From the NCBI RefSeq assembly GCF_963966145.1, contig NC_091046.1, positions 12,896,001 to 12,960,000 on the forward strand: a DNA stretch of 64,000 nt, written 5' to 3'. Shown here piece after piece: positions 35,952 through 48,213 of this stretch. Both the position numbers and the translations under genes were made by a program. Position 1 is the first letter of the stretch. The number at the start of each line of letters is the position of its first letter. Source of the stretch: Tenebrio molitor. Taxonomy: Eukaryota; Arthropoda; Insecta; Coleoptera; Tenebrionidae. The notes under the pieces were generated by a model that was not told the DNA's origin, did no database searches, and worked only from the letters and a program-made list of their open reading frames with translations.

Positions 35952-36216
35952 TAGGTACAGTTGCGGACACGAAATTTTAGACGTCAAATTTATGTCAATT
36001 CAAAAAATGTAAATGTAAGCCACGCTTTATTGTCATTATGATTGACCTTTGAAACTATTTGACATTAGAAAGTTTTAGTTGAAATTTGTTTTTCGCATCA
36101 TCATTACAAAAATCGAAAGTGAGGTTAGTTGTACCTAAAGCCAGTTTTACATTTTTATGTCAATCTAATGATAAATCGTCCAAGATTCCGTGTCCGCCGT
36201 TGGCCATTGTACCTAT
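35952..36216. mobile_element. Inverted-repeat element, 265 bp
   Basis: Left TAGGTACAGTTGCGGACACG and right CCGTGTCCGCCGTTGGCCAT...GTACCTA pair imperfectly over about 35 bp (the right arm has extra bases). The interior has TGTCAA/TTGACA words only. MITE-like. Confidence 0.55.
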
Positions 36217-36372
36217 AAAAACTTGGTTTTTAATGTAGTTTGCTACTTTATAACACTAGAATATGAAATTATCACAATACGACTTGAAGGAACACAATTA
36301 TGATTATTTTTAAACGCGTGATGTTGAAAAAAGACCAAAAAAAAAAACTCAAAGAACAATTTTAGATATATC

Positions 36373-36496
36373 CTGTTCACGTTGGATTGAACATCAGTGG
36401 TGCAAATCGCACACATTTGGCATTAACTTTCATATGAGTTGTCATAGTAACAGGTCAGGTCATTTGCACCACTGATGTTCATTCCAACGTGAACAG
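36373..36496. mobile_element. Short MITE, 124 bp
   Basis: CTGTTCACGTTGGATTGAAC and the following 15 bp at the left are complemented at 36462-36496 with one mismatch. A related end (TTCCAACGCGAACAG) lies alone near 59930. No coding capacity. Confidence 0.7.
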
Positions 36497-36928
36497 ATAT
36501 TAAATAATCCAGCAGGGAAAAAAATCGGCAAAAATTAAGCTGTTTGATTTCCGTCATTAAATTGCCTGACATACGGACCTATCAAAATAAGCATAACATG
36601 TTGCTGAATTTCCCGCGATGTCTGAGTATTCTTCTATTGCAAACTGACAACAATGCACTAGACATTGACGCTATTTATAACCAAACTTGGAAAAATATAA
36701 CCTAATTCAACAGACAGCTTTAATACTACCAAATTAAATGCAAAATTTCCATGGCCATTATACCGAAACAACGTGAACGCATTTTATGTAGTCGGTTTTT
36801 TAATTTTTAATTTAAATCGTGATTTTTTCTCAGCACTGATGACTTTATGTGCACTGACCGACACAAAAAGCGACTTATGATTTTTTTAAATAAATAATCT
36901 TGAAATTATATTTGTGCTTATTAACTTA

Positions 36929-37690
36929 CCCGACCAAAGGTAGGTAGGTAAGTTATTGTGATCGGTCCAAAATTTCGAATTGCTAATTTAATCAGATCTT
37001 TACATTTTGAGGTCCTCTGAACACGTTTATGAAGTTTTTAGAATGATGTCTGTCTGTGCGTCAGTCTGTGCGTCTGTCTGTCCCACTTTTCGTTCTCCCA
37101 CGATTACTCAAAAACGCTTTGACCGATTGCTTTCAAATTTGACCAACACAAACTTACCCGTGGTCTCTCGAGTTGAAAAGCTTTTGGTGTCAATCGGACC
37201 GCGGAGGGTGGAAGAGGGTGGGGGTAGGTCGAAAAAATTATAAGGGAACATGGAAATTTGACTTTACCGTTTGAAAGGGCATGTGTTTTTATGTCGGAAA
37301 CGATGTTTACCATTTGCGGATTTTTCCAATATGGCGGACTTATGAAGTAATTTACGTCTTCATAGATCGACGGCGATAACTGCTGAAACTTTTAACAAAA
37401 AATCTCGGATCTTGCCATTGGAAATAACTCTGTAATAGTGACCACCGAATAGAGTTTGGTGTCAATTCGACTACGAGGGGTGGAAGAGGGTGGGGGTTGC
37501 TCGAAAAAATAATGAGGTGACATGGAAATTTGACATTACCAGTTGAAAGGGCATGTGTTTTATGTTGTAAATGATATTTACTATTTGCGAGAATTAGAAA
37601 ACGACTTATGTGGGTTAACACGGACAAGGTAGGTATCTCGGGTCAATTCAGATTGGTTTAAATTGATGTCGGGTAAGTTACTAGGCCGGG
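36929..37690 (+). repeat. Repeat block with two imperfect 130-bp direct copies
   Basis: GGGTGGAAGAGGGTGGGGGT, then TCGAAAAAAT, ATGGAAATTTGAC and GAAAGGGCATGTGTTTT occur at about 37203-37290 and again at about 37477-37560, so the period is about 275 bp. Before the first copy come TCTGT(G/C)CGTC repeats (37050-37080) and the phrase CTCAAAAACGCTTTGACCGA. The block is bracketed by AACTTACCCGACC (36929) and GGGTAAGTTA (37670), possible inverted ends. It resembles widespread insect dispersed repeats; its short frames show no protein family I know. Confidence 0.55.
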
Positions 37691-40600
37691 TCTTCGACTC
37701 GGCTCCTTCCCAATTTTTTTTTTAATAATATGGAGTTAAATTGGGAAATTTTCAATGATCGAGAGTGGTATGGTTACCATGGCAACCGAAATGTTTTGTT
37801 TAAATAAATTATTAGAAAAGTTTGCGCTACTTTCATGTTTTTGTCGGTTGTCCCACGTGTTAAAAGATTTAATTTGATAACATGTGATACTAATTCAAAA
37901 TATTGTTCAAATTTTGGCAATTTAATATTTAATTCGAATTAACCTATGAATCTGAAACTTCGATTGGTTCAATATGATCACGTGTTCAGTTAATGGTCCA
38001 TTCCATAGTTATTTAAAAAATATAAAAAATAATGCAGTGTTTCAGTTGTTGTATTTTCTGGCCAGATCAATAGAGAATGAGGTTGGCGTAATGTGGGTGG
38101 ACGAAAATTTAATTCCAAATTTTTCTTATTTACATTGAGCGTTGAGTCTAACAGGGAAAATTTCCCCTGTGTACGTTGTGGTGTATGTGCTAAAAACAAA
38201 AAACCTTAACATTTGTTTATAAAAAATTAAAACTCTCTTTTTAGGCTTTAATTTTGTCTGTTAAAATGAAAATTGATTAATAAGATTCTAAGATACACGT
38301 ACAGTTTTACACAAAATCAAAATTCATTAATATCGGTAGTTATCGTAATTTTTTTGGGCTATGTAATAGTAATCAATCCATTTCAACAACAAAAACTATG
38401 TGGAAGAGATGGGAGATTTTCGGTAACAATTATTTGCAATTTCAACGAATGAAGGATGGATGTCACCAACAGTAAGCCACTGAGCCAAATTAGTTACTTT
38501 AATTTAATGTGATTACATAAATCTCCTCTGATAGTCGTTTGATATTTTTTGTCGTAATTACGGGTTTCCCATTGAAGCGAAACGCAAAAACAGCAACAAA
38601 TCTCATGAATTTTAATGCGTGCACAACATCCATTTCCAATAATTCTTCAAATCATCGACCGGTAATGTAATAAAAGCGCAAACCTCCCATTTGTTCATTT
38701 ACTTTTTCAAACATTCTGATTTCCAATTACAATCAAGGCCCAGGTATACGTGTGTATTACTCGAAACGAAATTTGTCGAGGCTATCGCGAAAAACATCAA
38801 AAGCTCCGGGTCATCAAGCAGACGCCAATCATAAATGGTTTTTTAGATTTTAGTGTCCATAAAGGCTGTATGATGTCAGAGTCAAGCGGCGAGCTAATAA
38901 ATCACGTTCTGATCTGCAGAAGCCGATGGTCCAAAACCGTGACCAAGACAAGGATTTGCCATCGAATCGATAATGTAATTGGATGGTAAGTAGCTTTATT
39001 AGCTGGGAAACCGGAATTTGTTAGTGAAACTTTGCAGATAGGTAGGTTCCTGTTGCTGCAAACTTCCCGAGATCGATCAGTTTTAAAATAACGGTTTTGC
39101 CACGTTTCACTTTTTTTGTTGCGTGGCTTCCGCCAACACAAAACATCAAATTCTCGATAAAAAAATTGCACAATGAGGAAGACAAATGACACGACTGGAA
39201 TCAATTTTTGCAGTCAAAAACGTCTATTACATGCACAATTATTACTGACGCTATTGATTATCGGGGGCTACATTCGCAGATATTGTGTTATGCAGTCAAA
39301 ATACGTCGAATGCACCGCTACAATTGATTGTTCAAAGTTGCAAGCTGCAAATTGTTATTCCGTTTGGTCTTTGGTGGCAAAATAAATTTCAGGGATCAAA
39401 GATCCCCGGCTCGGAGATACCGCTTCGGCCGCCCTCTCACCGAGGGGATCCCTGTGTAAGGAAGAAATTCCACGCTGGCCTGTAACATTTTTTACTAATT
39501 ATCGTGTCTACTACTCATTCAAAATTGCAGCCGTTTGTGTAGAACGAACGACAAAACACGTTAAACGGCGACCCCTGTTTCGTAAAACCGGCCTACTTTG
39601 TTTTTTATTCATGAGTATCCCAGTGGTTCTAAAAATATGTACAGGACGACTAATGTACAATCTCGTAAAATAAAATAGCCCATTCAAATACGGATTTTGA
39701 ATTTTATGACGTTCTTACGATTTTCGCGCAAAAGGGACCGTCGTTATTTTAAATTACCTACCTATTATGTACGACAAGAAATCCCTTTATTGCGTAATTA
39801 AAATGATGGGTGTTTTGATTCCATCGCGTCTCCAACAGGAAAGATGAAACCAGTACTTGGTCGCCTTTATAAAGAAATAATTAAGATAATGTTGTCTGGG
39901 GCTTTTATTAAAATCTTCCAGAGCTGTACGTGGGACGCCCAGATTATAAATTTATTTGGACCGTTTGTAAAAAATTCAAAACAATGTCATTTAGCTAATT
40001 GGGAATTACGGTTTCAACAGTTTTGAGTATAAAGTAAACATTAATTCTACAGGATTATTCAAGAATTCTTTAATTCTGTTAGGAGCAATGGGGATTAAAA
40101 AATCTTCAGAATGTACAAACAGTAGTGACAAGAAAATTTCGGCAGAGTTGTCGAGTTTAATTTTAATATAGAAGAAGCGGCTAATTCGAAGTCGAGGTAA
40201 GAGGTAAGATACCTTTCTGTACGGAAACAAAGTTCAAGTAAATGTCACGTAAAGCTACGAGTTTTTCCACAACTTGTAAAAACTACTGAGTTTAGCTGTT
40301 GCTTTTATTGCGCTTCTTGATGTCATCTCTGTCTCAACAGAACAAAATTTTATGTTTGTTTAGAATATAAACATTTTGCATTTTACAAGCAAAAGAGTTT
40401 CATGTGCTTGTCGCTAATACCAGAATTAATATAAATACGAATGAGGCTGTAAGATGGATCCATCTTTGAGAAACGTTATCACTTTAACAGTTTCTTTTTT
40501 GATGTCTTACGTGAATAATGGGAAAGCTTGTTTGGAGTTTATCAATTATTATTGAATGCATTTTTGTACTCAAATATAATGGATAAACTCTTTAAAAATG

Positions 40601-41672
40601 TGTCCACAATGGCTTTGGTTTCAAATCACTTGATATGTAAACTACAGCAATTATTTGCCTTCCGCTAGTTTTGTTTTTGTTGAAAATTAACGCAAGTGGG
40701 AGTACAATAGAACAAACCAGTAACACCGATTTCGGGTTGCTGAATGAACGTTACATTTGTATGCAGCTTTAATTTTACAATTGATTATCGGAAAACAATA
40801 CAACGATTTTGTAGTTTTTAACAGGTATCAAAACGGAAACTAATAAAATTCGGTGGTGTCATAAATGAGACTGATAAATGCTAGTTTCATAAAACAAACG
40901 TTTTGAAAAATGTTGCCGATTTAAATATCTGTGTGACAGATACAAATGTGATTTGCATTTCAATAAATAATTCATGAGATTTAATTGATTGAACTGCATT
41001 GGCTGCACTATTGCGTTGAACTCTTTTTTTTGTTTTGTTTTTCGACCGATGCGACTTTCCGTTATTACGAACGCATTACTGAAATGCATCACGTCACTTT
41101 GACTAAATAATCTGCGACAATAAAGCTACAATAATGATAATAATAATAATAATTACCACTGGACTGGCACTCTTTGCCATTTAATCATAATTATCGTCAT
41201 TCAAACGTGACAAACGATATTTCATTAAACTACAACAGAAACTGAATACCGGCTGGCTATTGGCTCCGTTCGAAAATGTGCTTAAATTAAGGCATTAATT
41301 AATACAGCGGCCACATGAAAATGCAAGAGCAACATTTCAATTACCAAACTGTTATTGAGCGTGGTTTTTAGGCACATACAAATTTGAAAAACTTTGAAAG
41401 CATTTTTGCTAAGTTTTTGTCATTTTTTACTTTCAGTCCATTAAAAATTAGAAGGAATATTTGCCAATAAAATAACGTGTGAACAGAGATGCCTACTTAA
41501 AATTTGATTTTTGCCAAGATCAAAATCGTGAGATCGTGAGATTGGAAAATCGAATAACTGTGACGTCATATAATTTTTCAAAAAGCAATTGAAGTTTTAT
41601 TTAGGTATAAATATTGTGATATGTATTATACAGTATTTCAGTCGTATTGATTTCTTCCAAAAGCCTTACAAA
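37691..41672. other. Intergenic sequence, nothing recognised
   Basis: Several frames of 60-100 codons on both strands (for example 38902-39204 minus) show no motif and conflict with each other. GGATCAAAGATCC near 39394 is a short palindrome, and (AAT)n lies at 41133. No gene is called. Confidence 0.45.
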
Positions 41673-42101
41673 TACAGGGTATTTTACGAGTGGTAAATAG
41701 CCCGGCGAAATTGAAAAAGCAACCCACAATACATTTGCAACACTAACGTGGATACATATTTTAAATAGGTATCGTACTATTTTAAAATGAAATTATGAGT
41801 CCATGATAGCTTTGCTTCCAATAATTTTATTTGTCACAACTGACATTTACGAAAAAGTTAAAATACGCCGAGTAAAATGTATAGGAACGATGAGAAAAGA
41901 ACACGATCCTGATTTAAGGCGATTGTAATAAAAATGCCTCTGCCGTTGCGCGTTTATGCAGACAATAAACATTTTCCCAAAAACTCTTCGTTTTTTCACA
42001 ATTTTATTTAACCAAGCGAATATGACATTAGCGTTGCAAATGTACTGTAGGTTGCATTTCCAATTCCGTCCGGCTCATTATCACTCGTGAAATACCCTGT
42101 A
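41673..42101. mobile_element. Foldback-type MITE with arms of about 70 bp
   Basis: TACAGGGTATTTTACGAGTG and on at the left, TCACTCGTGAAATACCCTGTA at the right; the arms can be followed inward for about 70 bp to GTTGCAAATGTA with about 80-85 percent pairing by eye. TA at each tip. The interior has no frame of note. Confidence 0.75.
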
Positions 42102-42923
42102 CACAGTGAGTGCTTGGAAAGAAAAGCCCATGTGATTTGTGGTGTTCGAGTAAAGCGAAACATTTTGGGAACCTCCTCGCGTGTAGGAATGTTTCGGCAG
42201 GTGCGTCTTGAAAATCACAGCAAGTCTGTTAAATGATGAACCTCTTCAGTGGACCGTTCGGACAACGGAGTACGCCGGTTGGAGTTGGAATCGCACGGTC
42301 GAGTTCGATATTAATGATAGAGCCAGGGGCGACTGTGTCTAAACAAAACACAACAAGAAGGGTAATGCGGGAAACGTGTAGGGGATGTTCAGCGTTTAGC
42401 GCCTTCAGATGAGGTCGCCGTTTTTGTTCGAACACTCGAAATTAGGTCTATAGTGTTTGAGTGAAAATGTAAATTGTTTACAGATTATGAATATTAATTA
42501 GTGCTGCAGTAATTAAAAACTAATAACTCACCGTGGGCGAGAGTCGTTGTTTTAAGATAATATTCCGATGAAGAGGTTGTTACTCTTAGGATTGTCGAAA
42601 TTTGTGTAAAATTATTCATATCGATTGGAAATTTTATGAAGTATGGAAATTACATTTTTTCATTAAACGACACGTTTGAATAATAAAAGTGAATAGTTCT
42701 TGGCGCTTGAGTGTTTTTTCTTCCTAATTAAGATCATTTTTATCCAAAGTCGCTCAACTAGGAGTACCTGTTTATTTGGTAATTAATAAAAACTGATATA
42801 ACAGTCATAGTTGTTAATCTAATATCATAAAGTAAAAACACTAATTGGTTTCATAATTTCATAATAAATAAATCATCTCTGTGAATAATAAGATACACAT
42901 TTACTGTACAATTATTGTTAACT
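42102..42923. other. Intergenic sequence between MITE copies
   Basis: A GC-richer patch at 42190-42440 carries a 68-codon minus frame without motifs. Nothing else recognised. Confidence 0.35.
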
Positions 42924-42995
42924 TTGGAAATGTATTATGGGTTGCATTTTCCATTCCGCCGGGGTCATTATCACTCGTGAAATAGGTACCCTGTA
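42924..42995. mobile_element. Half copy (right arm only) of the 41673-42101 MITE
   Basis: GTTGCATTTTCCATTCCGCC and TATCACTCGTGAAATA, then a 3-4 base insertion and CCCTGTA, repeat the right arm of the element 900 bp away. No left arm is present upstream, so the copy is truncated. Confidence 0.7.
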
Positions 42996-43560
42996 TACTA
43001 TGATTTATTGATTTTAGCAATTACATGTTAGCAAAATTTTTTAGTAATATGTAATAGTATTCCCTCCAGAGGTGTTAGGCGATTTTTTTATGACCGAAAG
43101 AAAATTGAAAACAAAGAAGTATATGTATTTTTAAAAACTAAATTATTCACATTTTAGTTAATATTTAGATACTAATAATTTTAAATTTTTAATAATAATC
43201 TGATAAATTTTAAAAATTCTTTGTCAACAGCGAAAATTAATGTAGTGTATTTATGGTAAACGATGAATGTTTCCTGCAGAAAAACCTGAAGAAATTACTG
43301 CAACAGTAAAGGCTGTAATTACATAGGCACTCGTATTTGAAAATACAACTTTAATAAACATTTTTTGCATATCGTAATGAAAGTGGCACTTTTTTATATG
43401 CAAAATCGTAGTGAACGTAGTACTTTTTTGCATCATTTTATTCCATCCATCTCCTTGGAGATGATTATCAAAGCATCCCTATTTTTTTTGTAAATTTTTT
43501 TTTGTAATTTTTTTTTAGACAAAATTTCTCAACTTTTTTCGATATGCAAAAAAATAGTGT

Positions 43561-43680
43561 GTACAACACGTTATGAAAGTCTCTTTTTTTCACTTATTTG
43601 CTTGATTAACTCGGGCTACACCCTCGTTAATCAATCTCCAAATTCGTGAAAAAAAGTGTGACTTTCATAACTAGTTGTAC
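43561..43680. repeat. Palindromic repeat, 120 bp
   Basis: GTACAACACGTTATGAAAGT and the complement ACTTTCATAACTAGTTGTAC form the arms. The centre holds TTGATTAACTCGGGCTACAC...CCTCGTTAATCAA, itself a shorter palindrome around a CpG-bearing middle. A tandem pair of 37-bp units lies just upstream (about 43360-43430). Confidence 0.7.
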
Positions 43681-45120
43681 AAATAACTATTGTTAAATTT
43701 GCAATTTTTATTTGATTCAAAATGAGAAATTATTTACATAATAATGTACATAATAATTTGTTATTTCTGTAATGGTTTGCGTAACTTCTACTCTCGGTCG
43801 TTGAAAAAATATTTTACAATGATTGTGTGAAACAATTTACTTATTGTTTGTACACATGCGTATTTTGAAGAACTGGTCGATGTGGATTTTGGCTCTAAGT
43901 AAATATTGACTGTTCGAAGAACCACAACAGGAAATAGAGTATTACAGCTAATTTAACGCTGATGGAACATAATATTTCCATTTACATCCAAATATTGCCA
44001 GTCAAACATATTTATTGAAGACGATTTTATTGAATAAATTATTTGTTGTTTTAAGTACACATGCCTATGTTAAAATTTTAGAGTTTGTTTTTTATAAAAT
44101 ATCTATATATGTATTCATATATTTTAAAATTTATTATTATGTATTGTGACAATAAATTTTCATTTTATTCGTTTTATATAGCTGGTAGCTAGTTCAAATC
44201 GTTTAATAAGGATAAATTTATATTTACAATGAACAAAGAGTTATTGATACGTTCAATTCTACATTATACTCGTATTTTTCATATATTTTTGTGTCGGCGC
44301 TTTTACAGTTTATAAGCATTAAAATAATACAACGCTTTAATTAATTGTAGTCGTTTTTTATTTTAATTTTAATAACAAATTGTTATATTGTAATTGTAAC
44401 TGTGTATTATGATGATAACATATAAACATTATTTGTTTGATTGACAAACCCCTGGAATTATTCCTCTTGCTGCTACATAATTATGTCTTTAAATGGAAGA
44501 AACTCGAAAATATTTCAGACAATTTTTGCCTAAAAAGATTGGAGAAAACTGTAATGTTATTTTGTCAACTATTTTCCATAACCTTCAAGTAAACATTTTG
44601 AGCTCGGGTGGAGAAAGGATTACGATGACAATCTAGCACTGCAACTTCAAGAAATTATTGCAGAAGTGAAAATAAAGTAGATATCCAGTTATGAAATTCA
44701 TTGCAGATAGGACTGTACATTCAGAAGGAATTAGTTTGCAAGTGCATGAATACCACTAGGAACGAAATTGTTTTTCTTAATAACTCATTAATTAAAGTAA
44801 ACAGAAAGCATTATCTTGTCTAATTAAAATAACTATCCATTATTTATGTGAACTTTGTTGTGAGGTTGAATTTCCGACAATGAAACATTCCTTTGATAGG
44901 TTTCTTTTCTAAAACAAATAGTATGTGTTCCAATGTTTAATTACAAACTTTGTCGCAGTTGCGTTTCCCTCCAGGGAACGGTACATCAAAGGCTAATATT
45001 TTAAAATGTTTAAAACACTTAGATCAAAAGAGTTACGGCCAAACCTTTGGTAATTAACAAGAATTGCATGTTCGGAATTAGAAAGTTTAACCAAATTGCT
45101 AATTTTATTTTTTCCCTTTA
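43681..45120. other. Intergenic AT-rich sequence
   Basis: Very A/T-rich; no gene or paired repeat recognised. Confidence 0.45.
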
Positions 45121-45201
45121 CCACCCGGCGGCACGGCAATTTTGCCGGAGTACATACACTATAACGGATATTACTATCAAGTAATAGTGCAGTGCTAATC
45201 A
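45121..45201 (+). repeat. 81-bp conserved structured motif, copy 2
   Basis: Matches 31273-31353 with about 3 differences. Here CACTAT (45157-45162) pairs exactly with ATAGTG downstream, enclosing the TATTACT/AGTAATA hairpin. It lies about 100 bp beyond the stop codon of a minus-strand LINE remnant (45307), so it could be part of that element's 3' tail in antisense, but copy 1 has no such neighbour. Confidence 0.6.
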
Positions 45202-45306
45202 ACATAATTATTACCGGCGTCTCGCCTTCACATTTTGACTTTGTTGTGTTTTTATATTATGTTCTGTGTCAATGTTAGGGAATTTCCTCACGATATGACA
45301 TGAGTA

Positions 45307-45661
45307 TTATAATATACCTTTTTGAATTTCAACTACCAATGTGTTCCCTAAATCCAGAACTTTTATATTTTTAAAAAGAGATTGCGGTACTATTCCCGTT
45401 GCTGAAATGATAAGTGGTAAAATCGAAATTTTTTCTAAACACCAAAGGTTTCTCATAGCAACGGAGAACTCTAAATATTTATTAATTTTTGTGTTATATG
45501 TCTGTGTTATATCTAAAAGATATGCTTGCTTTTGTTGTTTATTTAAAATAATAATGTCTGGTCTGTTATGCTTAATATGAATGTCGATCAAAATATAATT
45601 TGTAATTGAAATTTTCCAAATAGCTTTCTTGTTTATAGCTATAAAATTATTTTCAAATTAT
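45307..45661 (-). pseudogene. LINE C-terminal fragment with restriction-like endonuclease domain
   Basis: The minus frame is open from about 45661 to the stop at 45307. It reads HIKHNRPDIIILNKQQKQAY, then LLDITQTYN, and later ISILPLIISATGIVPQSL. Pro-Asp followed after 14 residues by Asp fits the PD-(x12-14)-D core of the restriction-like endonuclease found at the C-terminus of R2-group non-LTR retrotransposons. The ISATG-x-(I/V)P block is common just downstream of it in such ORFs. About 115 codons remain with no reverse transcriptase, so it is a 5'-truncated copy. The frame itself has no internal stop. Confidence 0.65.
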
Positions 45662-45822
45662 TTGTTTACAGCTTTTACCCAAATTTTAGAAAATTCAACC
45701 GGGAAGTTGTTACAAATGTGAAAATTGTACTAAAATAGAATTATTTAAAATATTCAACCATCCAAGACAACCCTGTCTTATTCTAGCTACATATTTATTG
45801 CGTTATAATGGAAAGTAATAAC

Positions 45823-47069
45823 ATTTTTTGCGCGATTGTACTCTATTTGGTTGTTTACCACGTCTGTTTCCAAGACGGTAAGCTCTGTTTACTCGTTGCT
45901 AACGATAAACTCGACGGTAAGTAATTTTTGGTGTTCTAGAACGGTAAGTAAAGTTTATTCAAAATTAATCGATTATTATAATAATTTTTATGTAGACAGA
46001 AGTTGAAGACAAGATGTGGGGGCACTTTCTGGAAACTCATAAAGCTCTTGTAGTCGGCTTTCCTTGGCGCTGCAATGAAATAGTATTAGCAAACTTGCCG
46101 CGACATTGGCATTGTCAAAATTTTCATACCCCGCATTTTCCTTGTCTTCTTGATTAGGTACACATTGAGGTCGTTGGTTTCGAAAATCCTTCTATGTAGA
46201 CAGAAGTTGAAGACAAGATGTTAGCACTTTCTGGAAACTCACACGGCTCTTGTAGTCGGCTTTCCTTGGCGCTGCAACGAAATAGCATTAGCAAACTGCC
46301 GCGACATTGGCATTGTCAAAATTTTCATACCCCGCGTTTTCCTTGTCTTCTTGATTACACATTGAGATCGTTGGTTTCAAAAATTCTTTATTTATGTAGA
46401 CGAAAGTTGAAGACAAGATGGTAGCACTTTCTGGAAACTCACACGGCTCTTGTAGTCGGCCTACCTTGCCACTGCAACGAAACAATTTTAGTAACAGACT
46501 TGCCGCGAGATTAGAATTGTCAAAATGTCCATACCCCGGATTTTCCTTGTCTTCTTGATTACATATTGAGTTCGCTGGTTTCGAAAATTCTTGATTTATG
46601 TAGACAGAAGTTGAAGACAAGATGTTAGCACTCTCTGGAAACTCACGCGGCTCTTGTGGTCGGCATTCCTTGCCGCTGCAATGAAATAATATTAGCGAAC
46701 TTGCCGCGACATTAGTATTATCAAAATTTTCATACCACAAATTTTCCTTGTCTTCTTAATTACACGTTGACGTCGTTAGTTTCAAAAATTCTTTATTTGT
46801 GACGCACCCCACATTCAAAGTTTCTTCTACAACATCCACTTCGTTTTCGGAATCACTAATATCACTCATTTTACTGCTTGTTTTTCAACACAACTGGCGA
46901 AATTTGCGCACAAAAACTGCAATGGCGGTAGTTGTTTGCAGATTGCCTTAGAAACGCGATACAAAAATCGACATTGTGGCAACACGATGTGAAGGGTATA
47001 AACACGTATTGCATTGGGCCTATTCTAGATGTGAATGTTTTGTAATAAATATTCAATCGCGCAAAAAAT
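45823..47069 (-). mobile_element. Unclassified 1.25-kb element with a repeat-protein gene
   Basis: ATTTTTTGCGCGATTG at 45823-45838 is exactly complemented at 47054-47069. Near the left end ACGGTAAG occurs three times (45870-45955). The interior is almost filled by four tandem 200-204 bp units belonging to one minus-strand gene (see 45980-46869). No transposase motif and no clear target duplication, so superfamily is unknown. It may be a non-autonomous DNA transposon, or a host gene flanked by a chance inverted repeat. Confidence 0.5.
45980..46869 (-). pseudogene. Broken gene of four repeats of about 68 codons, function unknown
   Basis: The ATG at 46869 opens an acidic start, MSDISDSENEVDVVEE. 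After 37 residues a stop (TAA, 46758-46756) sits where the other units have Gln (CAA) in CNQEDKEN. Beyond it the same frame stays open for 150 codons (46740-46288). The units share NKEFLKPT, CNQEDKENAGYENFDNANVA, an (F)RCSGK-x2-RLQEP-CEFPES motif and ILSSTSVYI. The third unit shifts frame by one deleted base near 46298, and the fourth (45991-46190) carries stops. Each unit keeps two or three Cys and several acidic residues; no known domain was recognised and no signal peptide is present. The in-phase unit length (204 bp = 68 codons) indicates the array expanded while coding. Confidence 0.55.
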
Positions 47070-47083
47070 CTCATAAGCATGAC

Positions 47084-47181
47084 GAACGTTAATGACAATG
47101 TACGGATCTCAGACAATATTGGAGTCGTCGCAAGCTCCTCCTCCAAACAATTGTCTTCGATCCGTACATTGTCATTACCGT
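47084..47181. repeat. Hairpin with 40-bp arms
   Basis: ACGTTAATGACAATGTACGG and the following 20 bp pair with 47142-47181 with a few mismatches, leaving a loop of about 18 bp. It directly follows the right end of the preceding element and may belong to it. Frames on either strand read a similar SIRTLSL phrase because of the palindrome, so they are not called as genes. Confidence 0.6.
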
Positions 47182-47820
47182 TCTTTATACTTAATATACT
47201 ATTTTGTAAAAATAATATTTTTGAAAAAGAGAAAAATTTTGTTTATAAATTTATTTATACATTTAACACAACAGTACTAGAAGGCACAATTAAGTTTCAT
47301 TTATGTTTGTTATGGTCTTGGATCTACATATGTTGAAGAAACTGTAGGTTAAAAAAAAATGCAAATACTTCCCTTTCAATAACGACCAGAACGTTAAAGC
47401 AAACAAATGGAAAATGATTTCAATTTTTAATTATTTTGGAGTAACGTAGTATTGTCAATAATAATAATAATACATTTTAGTTTACATCATGTGTTTTACC
47501 ATTTAGTTAAGTAATAAAGGCAACACATATCATATGTTTATCGAGAGATGTTGTATGTCAATTGTAGTTGTTGTAGAACAGATTTACCGATGTTTATCAA
47601 CTTGCTTATTTGTGATGCAATAGGGAATGTCAATCAAAATTAACTTGAGATGCTGACAGAATCATAATCATAGACATCCTTAATACATTACGCGGATTTA
47701 CCTACTCGACAATTGAAATGAACATATTATTAGGAACTTCAATCCTGTTAATTACATTATCAAGATTTTCAATTAAATAAATAATATTGATGATAATAGT
47801 GACATTAATAGTACATACAT
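47182..47820. other. Intergenic AT-rich sequence
   Basis: (AAT)n at about 47459. Nothing else recognised. Confidence 0.4.
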
Positions 47821-47906
47821 TCTTCAACGAGCGTATAATGATAACTATTATTCAAGAGGATGAAAATCCTCAGAGTGAATAATAGCCATTATACGCCAGT
47901 TGAAGA
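47821..47906. repeat. Palindromic repeat, 86 bp
   Basis: TCTTCAACGAGCGTATAATG and its near complement at the other end pair over 34 bp; the centre is GAGGATGAAAATCCTC. No frame. Confidence 0.7.
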
Positions 47907-48213
47907 CTATACTTTCTCCACGACTAAGTATAACACGAAAAAAAATTTTTTGAAAATTTAAATTAATTTTATTGGTAATATTTGATAATTAAAATTGTGC
48001 CTTGTTGAGCGGTTGCTACGTGATGCGTGACTTATTGTTTACAAACGCATCCGATTGGCGATCTGCCCGTGATAGAATGAAAATACCAGGGATGTGATTG
48101 GCCGACAGCCATGAGTTTCAGTATACCCTATTACGGGGTGTGGAATTGATATCATTCTTTCATTGAATATCCGACCAGAATGCATGCGTTCTTTAATAGT
48201 CGTAAATTGTTAT

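Noticed and set aside
46871..47336. Open frames on both strands across 47079-47181
   Set aside because: Both include a mirrored SIRTLSL phrase produced by the 40-bp-arm hairpin, so they are palindrome artefacts.
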